DNA of 53,966 nucleotides from Flavobacteriaceae bacterium (lineage in GTDB: Bacteria > Bacteroidota > Bacteroidia > Flavobacteriales > Flavobacteriaceae), in assembly GCA_002862645.1 (NCBI GenBank), contig PKDQ01000025.1, positions 1-53,966 of the forward strand, read 5' to 3'. The notes beneath the pieces are model-generated. The model ran no database searches, was not told the origin of the DNA, and worked only from the letters and a program-made list of their open reading frames with translations. Made by a program: the position numbers and the translations under genes. Of this stretch, positions 23,010 to 32,400 are shown one piece after another. Within the stretch, counting starts at the first letter, position 1. The number at the start of each line of letters is the position of its first letter.

Positions 23010-24155
23010 ATGGCACAAATTTTAATTGTAGAAGACGAGGCAAATATTCGTCGTGTATTGCATAAGATACTTGTTGATGTTGATAAAAACATCAACGTAA
23101 GTGAGGCTGCCGACGGAGTAAAAGCCATATCAATGGTAGATACCCATACTTATGACCTTATATTATGTGACATTAAAATGCCTAAAAAAGACGGTCTTGA
23201 GGTGCTGGAGCATATTCAAAACGTATCCCCACAATCAGCAGTAGTGATGATATCAGGTCATGGAGATTTAGAAACTGCCGTAAAGGCGATGCGCATGGGT
23301 GCGTATGATTATATATCAAAACCACCTGACTTAAACCATCTGCTACAGACAGTCAATGCTGCGCTTCAGCGAGATACTTCGCCGAACAAAAAGGTCAAAA
23401 GTATTGCTGTTCCTAAGCAGTATACGATGATAGGAAATTCAGAAGCTATTCAAAACATTCACAACATGGTTGAAAAAGTGGCTCCAACCATGGCTCGGGT
23501 AATGATTCAAGGCCCTAATGGCAGTGGTAAGGAATTGGTTGCAAGAGCATTGCACTTTAAAAGTAATCGTTCCAGTGCCCCTTTTATAGAAGTGAATTGT
23601 GCTGCAATTCCCACAGAACTTATAGAAAGTGAACTTTTTGGGCATATAAAAGGCGCGTTTACCTCTGCACACAAAGATCGAAAAGGAACTTTTGAACAGG
23701 CTCAAGGCGGTACGCTGTTTTTAGATGAAATAGGAGACATGAGTCTTGCTGCACAAGCCAAAGTCTTGCGCGCCTTGGAAGAACATAAAATTCAACGGGT
23801 AGGAAGTGCAAAAACCATTGCGGTGGATGTTCGTGTTATTGCTGCTACCAATAAAAACATTAAAGAAGAAATTGCTCAAAATCGCTTTCGTGAAGACTTA
23901 TACCATCGGTTGGCTGTAATAGAAATTCATGTGCCTGCGCTGAACAGCAGAAGAGATGATATTCCGCTTTTGGCAGATCATTTCTTATCCTTTTTAACAC
24001 CAAAAAAAGAACTTCTTCCTGAGGCTGTTGTAGCGCTGCAAAAAATGGATTGGACAGGGAATATTAGGCAATTGCGTAATTTTATAGAGCGATTACATAT
24101 TTTGGGTGGCCATCAAATATCCGCGCAAGATGTATCAACATATACTCTTTCATAA
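23010..24155 (+). CDS. NtrC-like response regulator lacking a DNA-binding domain
   Basis: The 381-aa protein has a receiver domain (about 1-120; phosphorylation Asp54 in LCDIKMPKK, Lys104) and an AAA+ sigma-54-activator-type domain (about 140-375). Walker A is GPNGSGKE instead of the usual GESGTGKE. The sigma-54 contact loop reads GAFTSA (215-220) instead of GAFTGA. Walker B is LFLDEIGD. It ends about 20 residues after the WTGNIRQLRNFIERL motif, so the Fis-type helix-turn-helix is absent. It may act without binding DNA itself, or not act through sigma-54 at all. No histidine kinase is adjacent. It starts at the base after the mscS stop, and the M28 peptidase gene follows 9 bp after its stop. 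Confidence 0.88.
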   Translation: MAQILIVEDEANIRRVLHKILVDVDKNINVSEAADGVKAISMVDTHTYDLILCDIKMPKKDGLEVLEHIQNVSPQSAVVMISGHGDLETAVKAMRMGAYDYISKPPDLNHLLQTVNAALQRDTSPNKKVKSIAVPKQYTMIGNSEAIQNIHNMVEKVAPTMARVMIQGPNGSGKELVARALHFKSNRSSAPFIEVNCAAIPTELIESELFGHIKGAFTSAHKDRKGTFEQAQGGTLFLDEIGDMSLAAQAKVLRALEEHKIQRVGSAKTIAVDVRVIAATNKNIKEEIAQNRFREDLYHRLAVIEIHVPALNSRRDDIPLLADHFLSFLTPKKELLPEAVVALQKMDWTGNIRQLRNFIERLHILGGHQISAQDVSTYTLS

Positions 24156-24164
24156 ATTTCACCG

Positions 24165-25568
24165 ATGTTAAGAATTATCTTTTTTCTCTTTTTAAGTGTT
24201 GCGCTACATGCCCAACCAAATCTCTTTGACAAAAAACAACTCAGAACATTTTTTGACACTTCATTGTTGAACGGACAAGCTTACAAATGGCTAGATTATT
24301 TGACCAATCGCATAGGCAGTCGTTTGTCTGGATCGTTGGGTGCAGAGCGTGCCGTGGCTTGGACCAAAGCAGAATTAGACGCTTTAGGCCTTGATCGTGT
24401 TTATTTGCAACCCGTTAAAGTTCCCAAGTGGGTAAGGGGTGCAAAAGAGTTTGCGCTTATAGAAACAGCTCCCGGCGTTACCTTTAATGTGCCCATAACT
24501 GCCCTTGGTGGTTCAGTTGCGACACCTTCTGTTGGACTAAAGGCTTTCGTTGTTGAAGTAAAAGGTATTGAGGAGCTCAAAGCGTTGGGTAGGGAACAAA
24601 TTGAAGGAAAAATAGTTTTCTTTAATCGTCCCATGCAAGCTGATCTCATAAGTACTTTTCAGGCATATTCAGGTTGTGTGGATCAACGTTATAGTGGAGC
24701 TAAAGAAGCCAGTGCATACGGTGCTGTTGGAGTTATAGTTCGATCAATGAATTTACGCTTGGACGACCTTCCTCATACAGGGGCCATGAGCTATGGAGAT
24801 CAAGACGTGTCTAAACGCATACCTGCCGCTGCCATAAGCACGAATGCAGCTGAAAAATTAAGTAAGCTTTTGAAACTTGAGCCCAACCTAAAGTTCTTAT
24901 TTCGTCAACAATGTAAAACCTACCCTGATGTCTGGTCACATAATGTTATTGGCGAGATTACAGGAAGTGAATTTCCAAATGAAATTATCGTAGTAGGCGG
25001 TCACTTGGATTCTTGGGATTTAGGAGATGGTGCTCACGACGATGGGGCAGGAGTGGTACAGTCTATGGAGGTATTGCGCTTGTTTAAAGCTACGGGTTAT
25101 AAACCAAAACGTACCATACGAGTCGTTTTGTTTATGAATGAGGAAAACGGACTTAGAGGCGGGAATGCCTATGCCGACAATGCACTGTTAACAGGAGAAC
25201 GGCATATTTTTGCTCTTGAATCTGATGCAGGCGGTTTTACTCCGCGTGGTTTTTCATTTAATTGCTCAGACGAGGAATTTGCACAAGTTGAGTCCTGGAA
25301 ACCTTTGTTTAAGCCGTACTTAATTCACTATTTTGAACAGGGTGGAAGCGGTGCTGACATCAGACCTCTAAAAAACAAATACAATGTATTGGCGGGTCTT
25401 CGTCCTGACTCGCAGCGCTATTTTGATCACCATCATGCTGAAAATGACACCTTTGACGCCGTAAACAAGAGAGAACTTGAGCTTGGAGCAGCAACCATGA
25501 CTTCCCTCATATATTTATTCGATACGTATGGGTTGGCTGTACTATCTGACAATACTTTTGCGCGTTAA
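24165..25568 (+). CDS. secreted M28-family zinc aminopeptidase/carboxypeptidase
   Basis: The 467-aa product has a signal peptide (MLRIIFFLFLSVALHAQ). A protease-associated insert (about 115-250) interrupts the M28 catalytic domain, as in plasma glutamate carboxypeptidase (CPQ) relatives. Metal ligands are visible: His and Asp in GGHLDSWDLGDGAHDDGAG, the catalytic Glu pair in FMNEENGLRGG, Asp in LESDAGGFTP, and His in DHHHAENDTFD. It should remove residues from peptides in the periplasm or outside the cell. It is about 9 bp after the response regulator and 11 bp before the MATE gene, giving a dense same-strand run from 22191 to 27730. Confidence 0.92.
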   Translation: MLRIIFFLFLSVALHAQPNLFDKKQLRTFFDTSLLNGQAYKWLDYLTNRIGSRLSGSLGAERAVAWTKAELDALGLDRVYLQPVKVPKWVRGAKEFALIETAPGVTFNVPITALGGSVATPSVGLKAFVVEVKGIEELKALGREQIEGKIVFFNRPMQADLISTFQAYSGCVDQRYSGAKEASAYGAVGVIVRSMNLRLDDLPHTGAMSYGDQDVSKRIPAAAISTNAAEKLSKLLKLEPNLKFLFRQQCKTYPDVWSHNVIGEITGSEFPNEIIVVGGHLDSWDLGDGAHDDGAGVVQSMEVLRLFKATGYKPKRTIRVVLFMNEENGLRGGNAYADNALLTGERHIFALESDAGGFTPRGFSFNCSDEEFAQVESWKPLFKPYLIHYFEQGGSGADIRPLKNKYNVLAGLRPDSQRYFDHHHAENDTFDAVNKRELELGAATMTSLIYLFDTYGLAVLSDNTFAR

Positions 25569-25579
25569 CAACCTCAATA

Positions 25580-26944
25580 ATGCTCCAACAATACACCAGA
25601 GAATTTAAAACTAACCTACGCTTGGCTTGGCCTGTAATGTTAGGTATGGTAGGGCACACGTTGGTACAATTTGTCGATAACATCATGGTAGGGCAATTGG
25701 GAACCACCGAATTGGCAGCCATTTCTCTAGGTAACAGTTTTGTTTTTATCGCCATGTCCATCGGTATTGGTTTCTCAACAGCCATTACACCGCTTATTGC
25801 CGAAGCTGATGCCGAACAAAACGCCCATGCCCTACAAAAGGTATTTCATGAGGGGTTACGCCTTTGTATCATTCTAGGTGTCGTTCTTTTTCTAGGTGTT
25901 TATATCGCCAAGCCGCTGTTGTTCCAAATGGGACAAGAGCCTGAGGTTGTTGCATTGGCTTTTCCCTACTTAAACTGGGTGGCTGTTTCCTTATTGCCTC
26001 TTGTTATTTTTCAAGCATTTAAGCAGTTTTCAGACGGTATGTCGCTTACCCGTTATTCTATGTATGCTACGTTGTTGGCTAATGTCGTAAATGTCATAAT
26101 CAATTACGTGCTCATTTTTGGGATATGGATATTTCCAAAATGGGGTGTTACAGGTGCAGCAGTGGGTACTTTAGCATCCAGAGTTACCATGTTGGTTTTT
26201 GTAGTCATATTACTCTATCGCGATCCCAGAACAGCTGCAATCCTACGGCAGTTGGTTCCCAAACGACTGTATAAAAAAGAATTAAATCAATTGTTGCAAT
26301 TGGGTTTGCCTTCATCTCTTCAAATGTTTTTCGAGGTCAGTTTTTTTACTTTTGCCATCTGGGTATGTGGGTTTTTAAGCAAAGATGCCCAAGCAGCCAA
26401 TCAGATTGCGCTCAACCTTTCTTCCATGACCTTTATGGTGGCTATGGGACTGAGTGTAGCAGCAACCATTCGTGTAGGAAACCAAAAGGGTTTTAAGGCT
26501 TTTGGTGAATTGAAACGCATAGCTTTATCTGTGTTTTTGCTCACACTGCTGTTGGATGTTGTTTTCGCAGGGTTCTTTGTTGCTTTTAACGAGTGGCTTC
26601 CATGGTTATATCTCGACTCAACTACCGGTTTAGACACATTTGCAGTTGCTGAACTGGCAGGATCACTGTTGTTTATAGCTGCCTTTTTTCAAATTTTTGA
26701 TGGCGCCCAAGTGGTCGCTTTGGGGAGTTTAAGGGGTTTACAGGACGTTCGTATCCCCACTTGGATTACCTTTTTGGCATATGGGCTCATAGGTGTACCC
26801 ATAATGCTTTACTTGAGTATAGAGGCAAATATGGGCGCAAGAGGTGTGTGGATTGGTCTATGCCTTGGCCTAGTGGTATCTTCATTGTTGTTGTATTTTC
26901 GCTTTAGGTACTTATCTAATAAACTAATACGTACGTATGCCTGA
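25580..26944 (+). CDS. MATE family multidrug/toxin efflux protein
   Basis: The 454-aa integral membrane protein has twelve predicted helices in two related halves. The N-terminal half starts RLAWPVMLGMVGHTLVQFVD and NIMVGQLGTTELAAISLGNS, the standard MATE opening (NorM-like). The second half has LGLPSSLQMFFEVSFFTFAI and IALNLSSMTFMVAMGLSVAA. It exports cationic compounds using Na+ or H+. The substrate is unknown. Its last eight bases overlap the start of the next small gene. Confidence 0.92.
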   Translation: MLQQYTREFKTNLRLAWPVMLGMVGHTLVQFVDNIMVGQLGTTELAAISLGNSFVFIAMSIGIGFSTAITPLIAEADAEQNAHALQKVFHEGLRLCIILGVVLFLGVYIAKPLLFQMGQEPEVVALAFPYLNWVAVSLLPLVIFQAFKQFSDGMSLTRYSMYATLLANVVNVIINYVLIFGIWIFPKWGVTGAAVGTLASRVTMLVFVVILLYRDPRTAAILRQLVPKRLYKKELNQLLQLGLPSSLQMFFEVSFFTFAIWVCGFLSKDAQAANQIALNLSSMTFMVAMGLSVAATIRVGNQKGFKAFGELKRIALSVFLLTLLLDVVFAGFFVAFNEWLPWLYLDSTTGLDTFAVAELAGSLLFIAAFFQIFDGAQVVALGSLRGLQDVRIPTWITFLAYGLIGVPIMLYLSIEANMGARGVWIGLCLGLVVSSLLLYFRFRYLSNKLIRTYA

Positions 26945-27170
26945 TACTATTCCAACATTTTTACTTGCAGATAATGCAGAACACCCCGATGCTGTTTTTG
27001 TAGTACACACACAGTTTCCACGCTTTATACTAAACTTGGCCAATGATGAACTCGAATGGTGGGAAACCTTTGCCAAAGAGGACAAAGAAAGCGCTACAGA
27101 AGAAGTTGCTTTGTGGATTGATCGCGCAACTGAATTCTATGACAACGAAGTAAATAAATATACCGACTGA
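26937..27170 (+). CDS. small acidic protein, unknown function
   Basis: The 77-aa product is strongly acidic, with FLLADNAEHPDAVFVVHTQF, PRFILNLANDELEWWE and then an E/D-rich helix (EEVALWIDRATEFYDNEVNK). There is no signal peptide, membrane segment or metal motif. I recall similar short proteins in other Flavobacteriaceae but no function. Both ends overlap neighbours: 8 bp with the MATE gene and one base (TGATG) with the PAP2 gene. It is therefore translated from a compact operon and is very likely real. Confidence 0.75.
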   Translation: MPDTIPTFLLADNAEHPDAVFVVHTQFPRFILNLANDELEWWETFAKEDKESATEEVALWIDRATEFYDNEVNKYTD

Positions 27171-27730
27171 TGGATGCGTTACTTCTTTGGGATCAAGAAC
27201 TCTTTTTATGGCTTAACGGTCTGGGCTCAGAGCCTTTTGATGCCTTCTGGATTACAGTCACAAACAAACGATATACCATAGGATTTTATGCCATACTTAC
27301 TGCTGTTATGAGCAAACGGCTAGGTTGGAAAAACACACTATGGATGCTATTGACCATAGCACTGCTTATTACTTTTACGGACCAAATAACCAATCTGTTT
27401 AAAGACGGGTTTAAACGTTTACGCCCTTGTCATGAGGTTGGGCTTACTGACATCATGCGTCAGGTTAAGCCAGCCTGTGGGGGGAAGTATGGATATTTTT
27501 CTGGACATGCTTCAAATTCTTTCGCTATGGCTACTTTCTTTGTGTTGCTTTTCACACGACATTTAAAATGGCTCCGGTGGCTATTTCTGGTAGCAGCCTT
27601 GGTTGCTTACAGCCGCATTTATATAGGTGTGCATTATCCGCTTGATGTCATCAGTGGAACTTGTTTTGGTATTCTGGGTGGGTGGCTCTTCGCTAAGCTG
27701 TACTTGCGCTTTATTCCAAATCCGATTTAA
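27170..27730 (+). CDS. PAP2-family membrane phosphatase
   Basis: The 186-aa protein has about five helices and the three-part phosphatase motif: KDGFKRLRP (KxxxxxxRP, about 76-84), SGHASNSFA (PSGH-like with Ser and His, about 105-113) and SRIYIGVHYPLDV (SRxxxxxHxxxD, about 145-157). The active site faces the periplasm. Members dephosphorylate undecaprenyl pyrophosphate, phosphatidylglycerol phosphate or other lipid phosphates. Which one applies here cannot be told. Its 3' end overlaps the convergent msrA gene by 20 bp. Confidence 0.9.
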   Translation: MDALLLWDQELFLWLNGLGSEPFDAFWITVTNKRYTIGFYAILTAVMSKRLGWKNTLWMLLTIALLITFTDQITNLFKDGFKRLRPCHEVGLTDIMRQVKPACGGKYGYFSGHASNSFAMATFFVLLFTRHLKWLRWLFLVAALVAYSRIYIGVHYPLDVISGTCFGILGGWLFAKLYLRFIPNPI

Positions 27731-28373
27731 TCAACTCGGGATAATTTTGCAAAAAGGCACTCACACGAGGTTTGGATACAGCTTTTATGTAGGGATTGTT
27801 AGGATTATTCTTCTCGTAGTTTTGATGGTAGTCTTCAGCTTGATAAAATACTTCAAACTTTTTTACTTCAGTAACAATAGGATCGGGGTAGCGTTTGGCA
27901 ATTGTTAAGTGTTGAATACTTTTTTCTATAACTTCTTTTTCTTCTGCCGTTTTGTAAAAAGCTATGGACCGATAATGCGTCCCTCTGTCTGGCCCTTGAC
28001 GGTTGAGCGTGGTGGGGTCATGCGAACCAAAAAATACAGTAACTAAAGTTTCAAACGATACGACCTCTTTGTCATAAACTACTTTTGTAGTCTCTGCATG
28101 CCCAGTTCTTCCTGTAACTACCTGATTGTAGGTGGGGTTTTTGGTCGTTCCACCTGCATAGCCCGATATGGCCTCGTGAACGCCCGTAACTTGCTCAAAG
28201 ACGGCTTCGACACACCAGAAGCATCCAGAAGCAAAATAAGCTACTTCATGTCCTTGTGGAACGCTGTATTCGCTCGTAGCCACTGGTTTCGGATTATCAA
28301 CATGTTTTGGTGCTGAAAAAGAACATGAAAGCAATTGAAATGCAGCAAGTAACGATAGATAAGCAGTAGGCAT
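27711..28373 (-). CDS. msrA: peptide-methionine (S)-S-oxide reductase, lipoprotein form
   Basis: MsrA repairs oxidised methionine. The 220-aa product has the catalytic motif GCFWCVEAVFEQV (active Cys about 52), the downstream GYAGGTTKNPTYNQV, HAETTKVVYD, and FFGSHDPTTLNRQGPDRGTH. The N-terminus, LSLLAAFQLLSCS, looks like a lipoprotein signal with Cys about 17, so the enzyme is probably anchored in the cell envelope rather than cytosolic. It overlaps the convergent PAP2 gene by 20 bp at the 3' ends. It begins 4 bp after the glycosyltransferase gene and may share its transcript. Confidence 0.93.
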   Translation of the reverse strand: MPTAYLSLLAAFQLLSCSFSAPKHVDNPKPVATSEYSVPQGHEVAYFASGCFWCVEAVFEQVTGVHEAISGYAGGTTKNPTYNQVVTGRTGHAETTKVVYDKEVVSFETLVTVFFGSHDPTTLNRQGPDRGTHYRSIAFYKTAEEKEVIEKSIQHLTIAKRYPDPIVTEVKKFEVFYQAEDYHQNYEKNNPNNPYIKAVSKPRVSAFLQNYPELIKSDLE

Positions 28374-28377
28374 AGGT

Positions 28378-29487
28378 TTATATTTTTATCAATGTTTTGA
28401 TAAACTCCTTGCAAAAAGCATTCCAGCTTCTTTTTTCTTGCAGCGATTCGTAGAATTTTTTATCACTAAATAATTTATTTTCAGTCAATCCCTTTGTTAT
28501 CATCTGAGACAGGGCAGTGGGATTGGGTTCACAAACAAGCCCTGTTTTTTCTGAAACACCATCAGAAAGGCTGCCTACATTGGTCACTATGCAAGGTTTG
28601 GTATAGTGGATAGCCATAGGGGTTATGCCACTTTGTGTTGCTGATTTATAGGGTTGAACAACCCAGTCGCAGGCACCAAACCACAAAGGTATTTCCGAAG
28701 TAGGCACAAAGCGATCGTGAAAAAACACAAGGTCATCTACGTTTAACGATGCCGTCAATTCACGATATTTTCGCATGGATTCATAGGGTTCACCTACAAC
28801 CAAAAGTCTTGCGTTGGGTTTGGTGCGTCGCAATTGTGGTAACGATTTTATTAGCAAATCCAAACCTTTGTAAGGACGTATTAAGCCAAAAAACAACAGG
28901 TAGTCCAAACTTGGGTCTAAGGCCAATTTTTCTTGGGCAATTTCTTGTGAAATAGCCCTCGGGAGGTCAAGGTCAACAGGATGAAAAGAAGTTATTAGTT
29001 CTTTTTTTGAGTGCTTCTTTAGTTCAGTTGTTACGTAAGCTGACATACACAAAATTTTGTCTACACTTCCTAAAAACGTATTGAGTAGAAATTTGTCTGC
29101 TGTTTTACGCTCGTGGGGCAAGGCATTGTCTATCCAAGCCACTTTTGTTTCGTTAATTTTTTTTGCGATGGTAGCGTAACATATCGCTAGCCAGGGAGTC
29201 CAATACCGAAAGAGGACTAATTTGGGTTTTAACGCGCTGATGCGTTTGGCTGTACGTAACCAACTAAGCGGATTTAGTGTGTTGATAGTGTGAATGGTAG
29301 TAAAATCAAGTTTCTTTTGCCCTGATGCGTACTGGGTTTTTCCAGGAAATAATAATTTAGGATAGAGCGTTGTAAAGGAAAAAACACAAACGTCTTCGCC
29401 TTGTTGCACAAGACTTTGTACAAAGGCAGCAGAGGTGTCAGCTATGCCTCCTCTAAAAGGATGGATCGGGGCAACTAAGACCACCAT
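28378..29487 (-). CDS. glycosyltransferase, GT4-like
   Basis: The ATG at 29487 gives 369 aa starting MVVLVAPIHPFRGGIADTSA, a typical GT-B nucleotide-fold opening with the acceptor loop PFRGGIA. The C-terminal half has LLFFGLIRPYKGLDLLIKSL, LLVVGEPY and QSGITPMAIHYTKPCIVTNV (the E-x7-E-like region), as in GT4 enzymes. It transfers a sugar from a nucleotide donor; substrate and acceptor are unknown. The start is one base after the secA stop, so the two are coupled. No polysaccharide cluster is adjacent, so it may act in lipid or protein glycosylation. Confidence 0.85.
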   Translation of the reverse strand: MVVLVAPIHPFRGGIADTSAAFVQSLVQQGEDVCVFSFTTLYPKLLFPGKTQYASGQKKLDFTTIHTINTLNPLSWLRTAKRISALKPKLVLFRYWTPWLAICYATIAKKINETKVAWIDNALPHERKTADKFLLNTFLGSVDKILCMSAYVTTELKKHSKKELITSFHPVDLDLPRAISQEIAQEKLALDPSLDYLLFFGLIRPYKGLDLLIKSLPQLRRTKPNARLLVVGEPYESMRKYRELTASLNVDDLVFFHDRFVPTSEIPLWFGACDWVVQPYKSATQSGITPMAIHYTKPCIVTNVGSLSDGVSEKTGLVCEPNPTALSQMITKGLTENKLFSDKKFYESLQEKRSWNAFCKEFIKTLIKI

Positions 29488-29488
29488 C

Positions 29489-32400
29489 TTAATTGTCTTG
29501 AATAAGTACCCATTCCCCTTTATCAAGTAGGGGTTCTGCTTGTTTAAATTTCACTGTTTTCTTCTCGCCACTGACAATGTGCTGAATGTTTACACGTTCA
29601 TTGCGTCCAATTTTTGGTCGCTCACGTATTATGGTTTCTTGTTTTTCAGCAACGGGCCGTCCCGAGTGTTGCGAAGCTTGACGCATGGCCTGTTGGTCTT
29701 GGTTGAGTACTTCTTCTTTTGAGGTATTTACGCGTTCTTTTCGGCGTACACTTCTTGCTTCTCGAATGTTTCTGGCATCTTGTGTGGGTAATGCACCCTT
29801 GAATAAAAACGAAATAATATCTCGGTTAACGGCATCCATAAATACACTAAACAGTTCAAAAGACTCAAACTTGTAAATAAGCAACGGGTCTTTTTGTTCG
29901 TGTACAGCAAGTTGAACAGACTGCTTGAGCTCATCCATTTTACGCAAATGATCTTTCCATGATTCATCAATAATGGCCAGACTTATGTTTTTTTCAAAAT
30001 CACGGATTAGGTTTTTCCCTTCGCTTTCAAAGGATTTTTCCAAATCACTTACGACGTTTAGGGTTTTAACCCCGTCTGTAAAAGGCACTACAATCCGCTT
30101 AAATGTATTGCTGGGGTTCTTGTAAACGTCTTTGACCACTGGGAAAACACGTGCTGCATTTTCCTCCATCTTTCGTTGATAATGCGCCAATGCTGCTTGG
30201 TATACCAATTCGGTGAGTTCTGTTTCGTTTTGGTTCTCAAAATCTGCAGCACTGATTGGGCTTGTAAGCGAAAACAGTCGAATTAATTCAAACTCAAATT
30301 GCTTGTAGTCTTTATTTGCCAGATTGACCGAACATATTTGGTCACAAGTATCATACAGCATGTTGGCAATATCTACCTGCAAGCGCTCTCCGTTAAGGGC
30401 ATTGTAGCGTCTTTTATAGATTACCTCACGTTGGGCATTCATTACATCGTCATACTCTAGCAAACGCTTTCGAATTCCAAAGTTATTTTCTTCGACTTTC
30501 TTTTGGGCACGCTCAATTGATCGCGTCATCATTCCTGCTTGAATCACTTCACCTTCTTTGTGTCCCATACGATCCATCATTTTGGATATGCGTTCTGAAC
30601 CAAATAAGCGCATCAAGTTGTCTTCTAGCGACACATAGAACTGAGAACTTCCAGGATCTCCTTGACGACCTGCACGTCCACGCAACTGTCGGTCAACCCT
30701 TCTTGAATCATGTCGCTCTGTACCGACGATGGCAAGACCACCAGCCGCTTTTACTTCATCGTTTATTTTTATATCTGTTCCCCGTCCAGCCATGTTAGTA
30801 GCAATGGTAACCACACCTGCGTTTCCAGCTTCAGCGACTACATCAGCCTCTTTTTTGTGAAGCTTGGCGTTAAGAACGTTGTGTGCTACTTTTCGAATGT
30901 TTAACATGCGACTTAGCAATTCAGAAATTTCAACAGAAGTGGTGCCTATTAGTACTGGGCGTCCAGCTTGTGAAAGTGCTGTTACATGATCAATGACGGC
31001 GTTGTATTTTTCACGTTTTGTCTTGTAGATGAGGTCATTTTCATCTTTTCGTGCAATGGGTCTGTTGGTTGGGATTTCAATCACATCCAACTTGTAAATT
31101 TCCCAAAACTCACCTGCTTCAGTTATTGCAGTACCTGTCATGCCCGAAAGCTTGCGGTACATACGGAAGTAGTTCTGAAGTGTAATGGTGGCAAAGGTTT
31201 GCGTTGCAGCTTCGATCTTTACGTTTTCTTTTGCTTCAATAGCTTGGTGTAAGCCATCAGAATAACGACGACCGTCCATGATACGTCCTGTTTGTTCGTC
31301 GACAATCTTCACCTGATTCTCCATCACTACGTAGGCTACATCCTTTTCAAATAGGGTATAGGCCTTAAGCAATTGGTTCATGCTGTGTATACGTTCACTT
31401 TTGATGCTGTATTCTTTAAAAAGCGAATCTTTTTCTTTGGCTTCTTCATCGGGTGATTTCCCTTGCTGCTCTATACTTAAAATAGCACTTCCAAGATCAG
31501 GCAATACAAAGAAATCAGCATCATTACCTTCTTTGGAAAGCTGTTCAACACCTTTGTCTGTTAGCTCAATTTGGTTGTTTTTTTCATCAATAACAAACAA
31601 CAAATCGGCATCCACTTTGGGCATCTCTCGGTTGTTGTCTTGCATGTAGAATCCTTCTGTTTTTTGTAACAATTGACGGATTCCCTCTTGACTTAAAAAC
31701 TTGATTAGAGCTTTGTTTTTCGGCAGCCCTCTGAATACACGTAACAATAGAAAACCACCTTCTTTCGCATCTCCTTCGCTTATGAGCTTTTTGGCTTGTG
31801 CAAGTACCGTGGTTAGGTGCTGGCGTTGCTCTGCAACCAAAGCTGATATTTTGGGTTTCAAGGCATCAAATTCGTGTCGATCACCATCGGTTACAGGACC
31901 AGAAATAATCAAGGGGGTTCGGGCATCATCTACCAGAACAGAATCTACCTCATCAACAATGGCGTAGTTGTGGGGTCGTTGTACGAGATCATCCATGGAA
32001 TGCGCCATGTTATCTCGCAAATAATCAAAGCCAAATTCATTGTTGGTACCATAGGTGATATCTGCTTTGTAAGCATTTCTCCTTGCTTCTGAGTTAGGTT
32101 TGTGATAGTCAATACAGTCTACTGACATTCCATGAAACTCAAATATGGGTGCCATCCAAGCACTATCTCGTTTGGCCAAATAATCATTTACCGTAACCAA
32201 ATGCACACCTGATTCTGACAGGGCATTTAGGTAAACGGGTAGGGTAGCTACCAAAGTTTTTCCTTCACCTGTTTGCATTTCGGCAATCTTTCCTTGGTGT
32301 AAGGCAATTCCACCAATCAACTGTACATCGTAGTGCACCATGTCCCAGGTGACGGACTTTCCTGCAGCATCCCACGCATTTGCCCAGATGGCTTTTTCGC

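Noticed and set aside
23010-24155. Identifying the AAA+ response regulator as the nitrogen regulator that binds the paired operators
   Set aside because: It has no DNA-binding domain, the operators do not resemble NtrC sites, and the promoters carry sigma-A type -7 elements rather than a -24/-12 pair.
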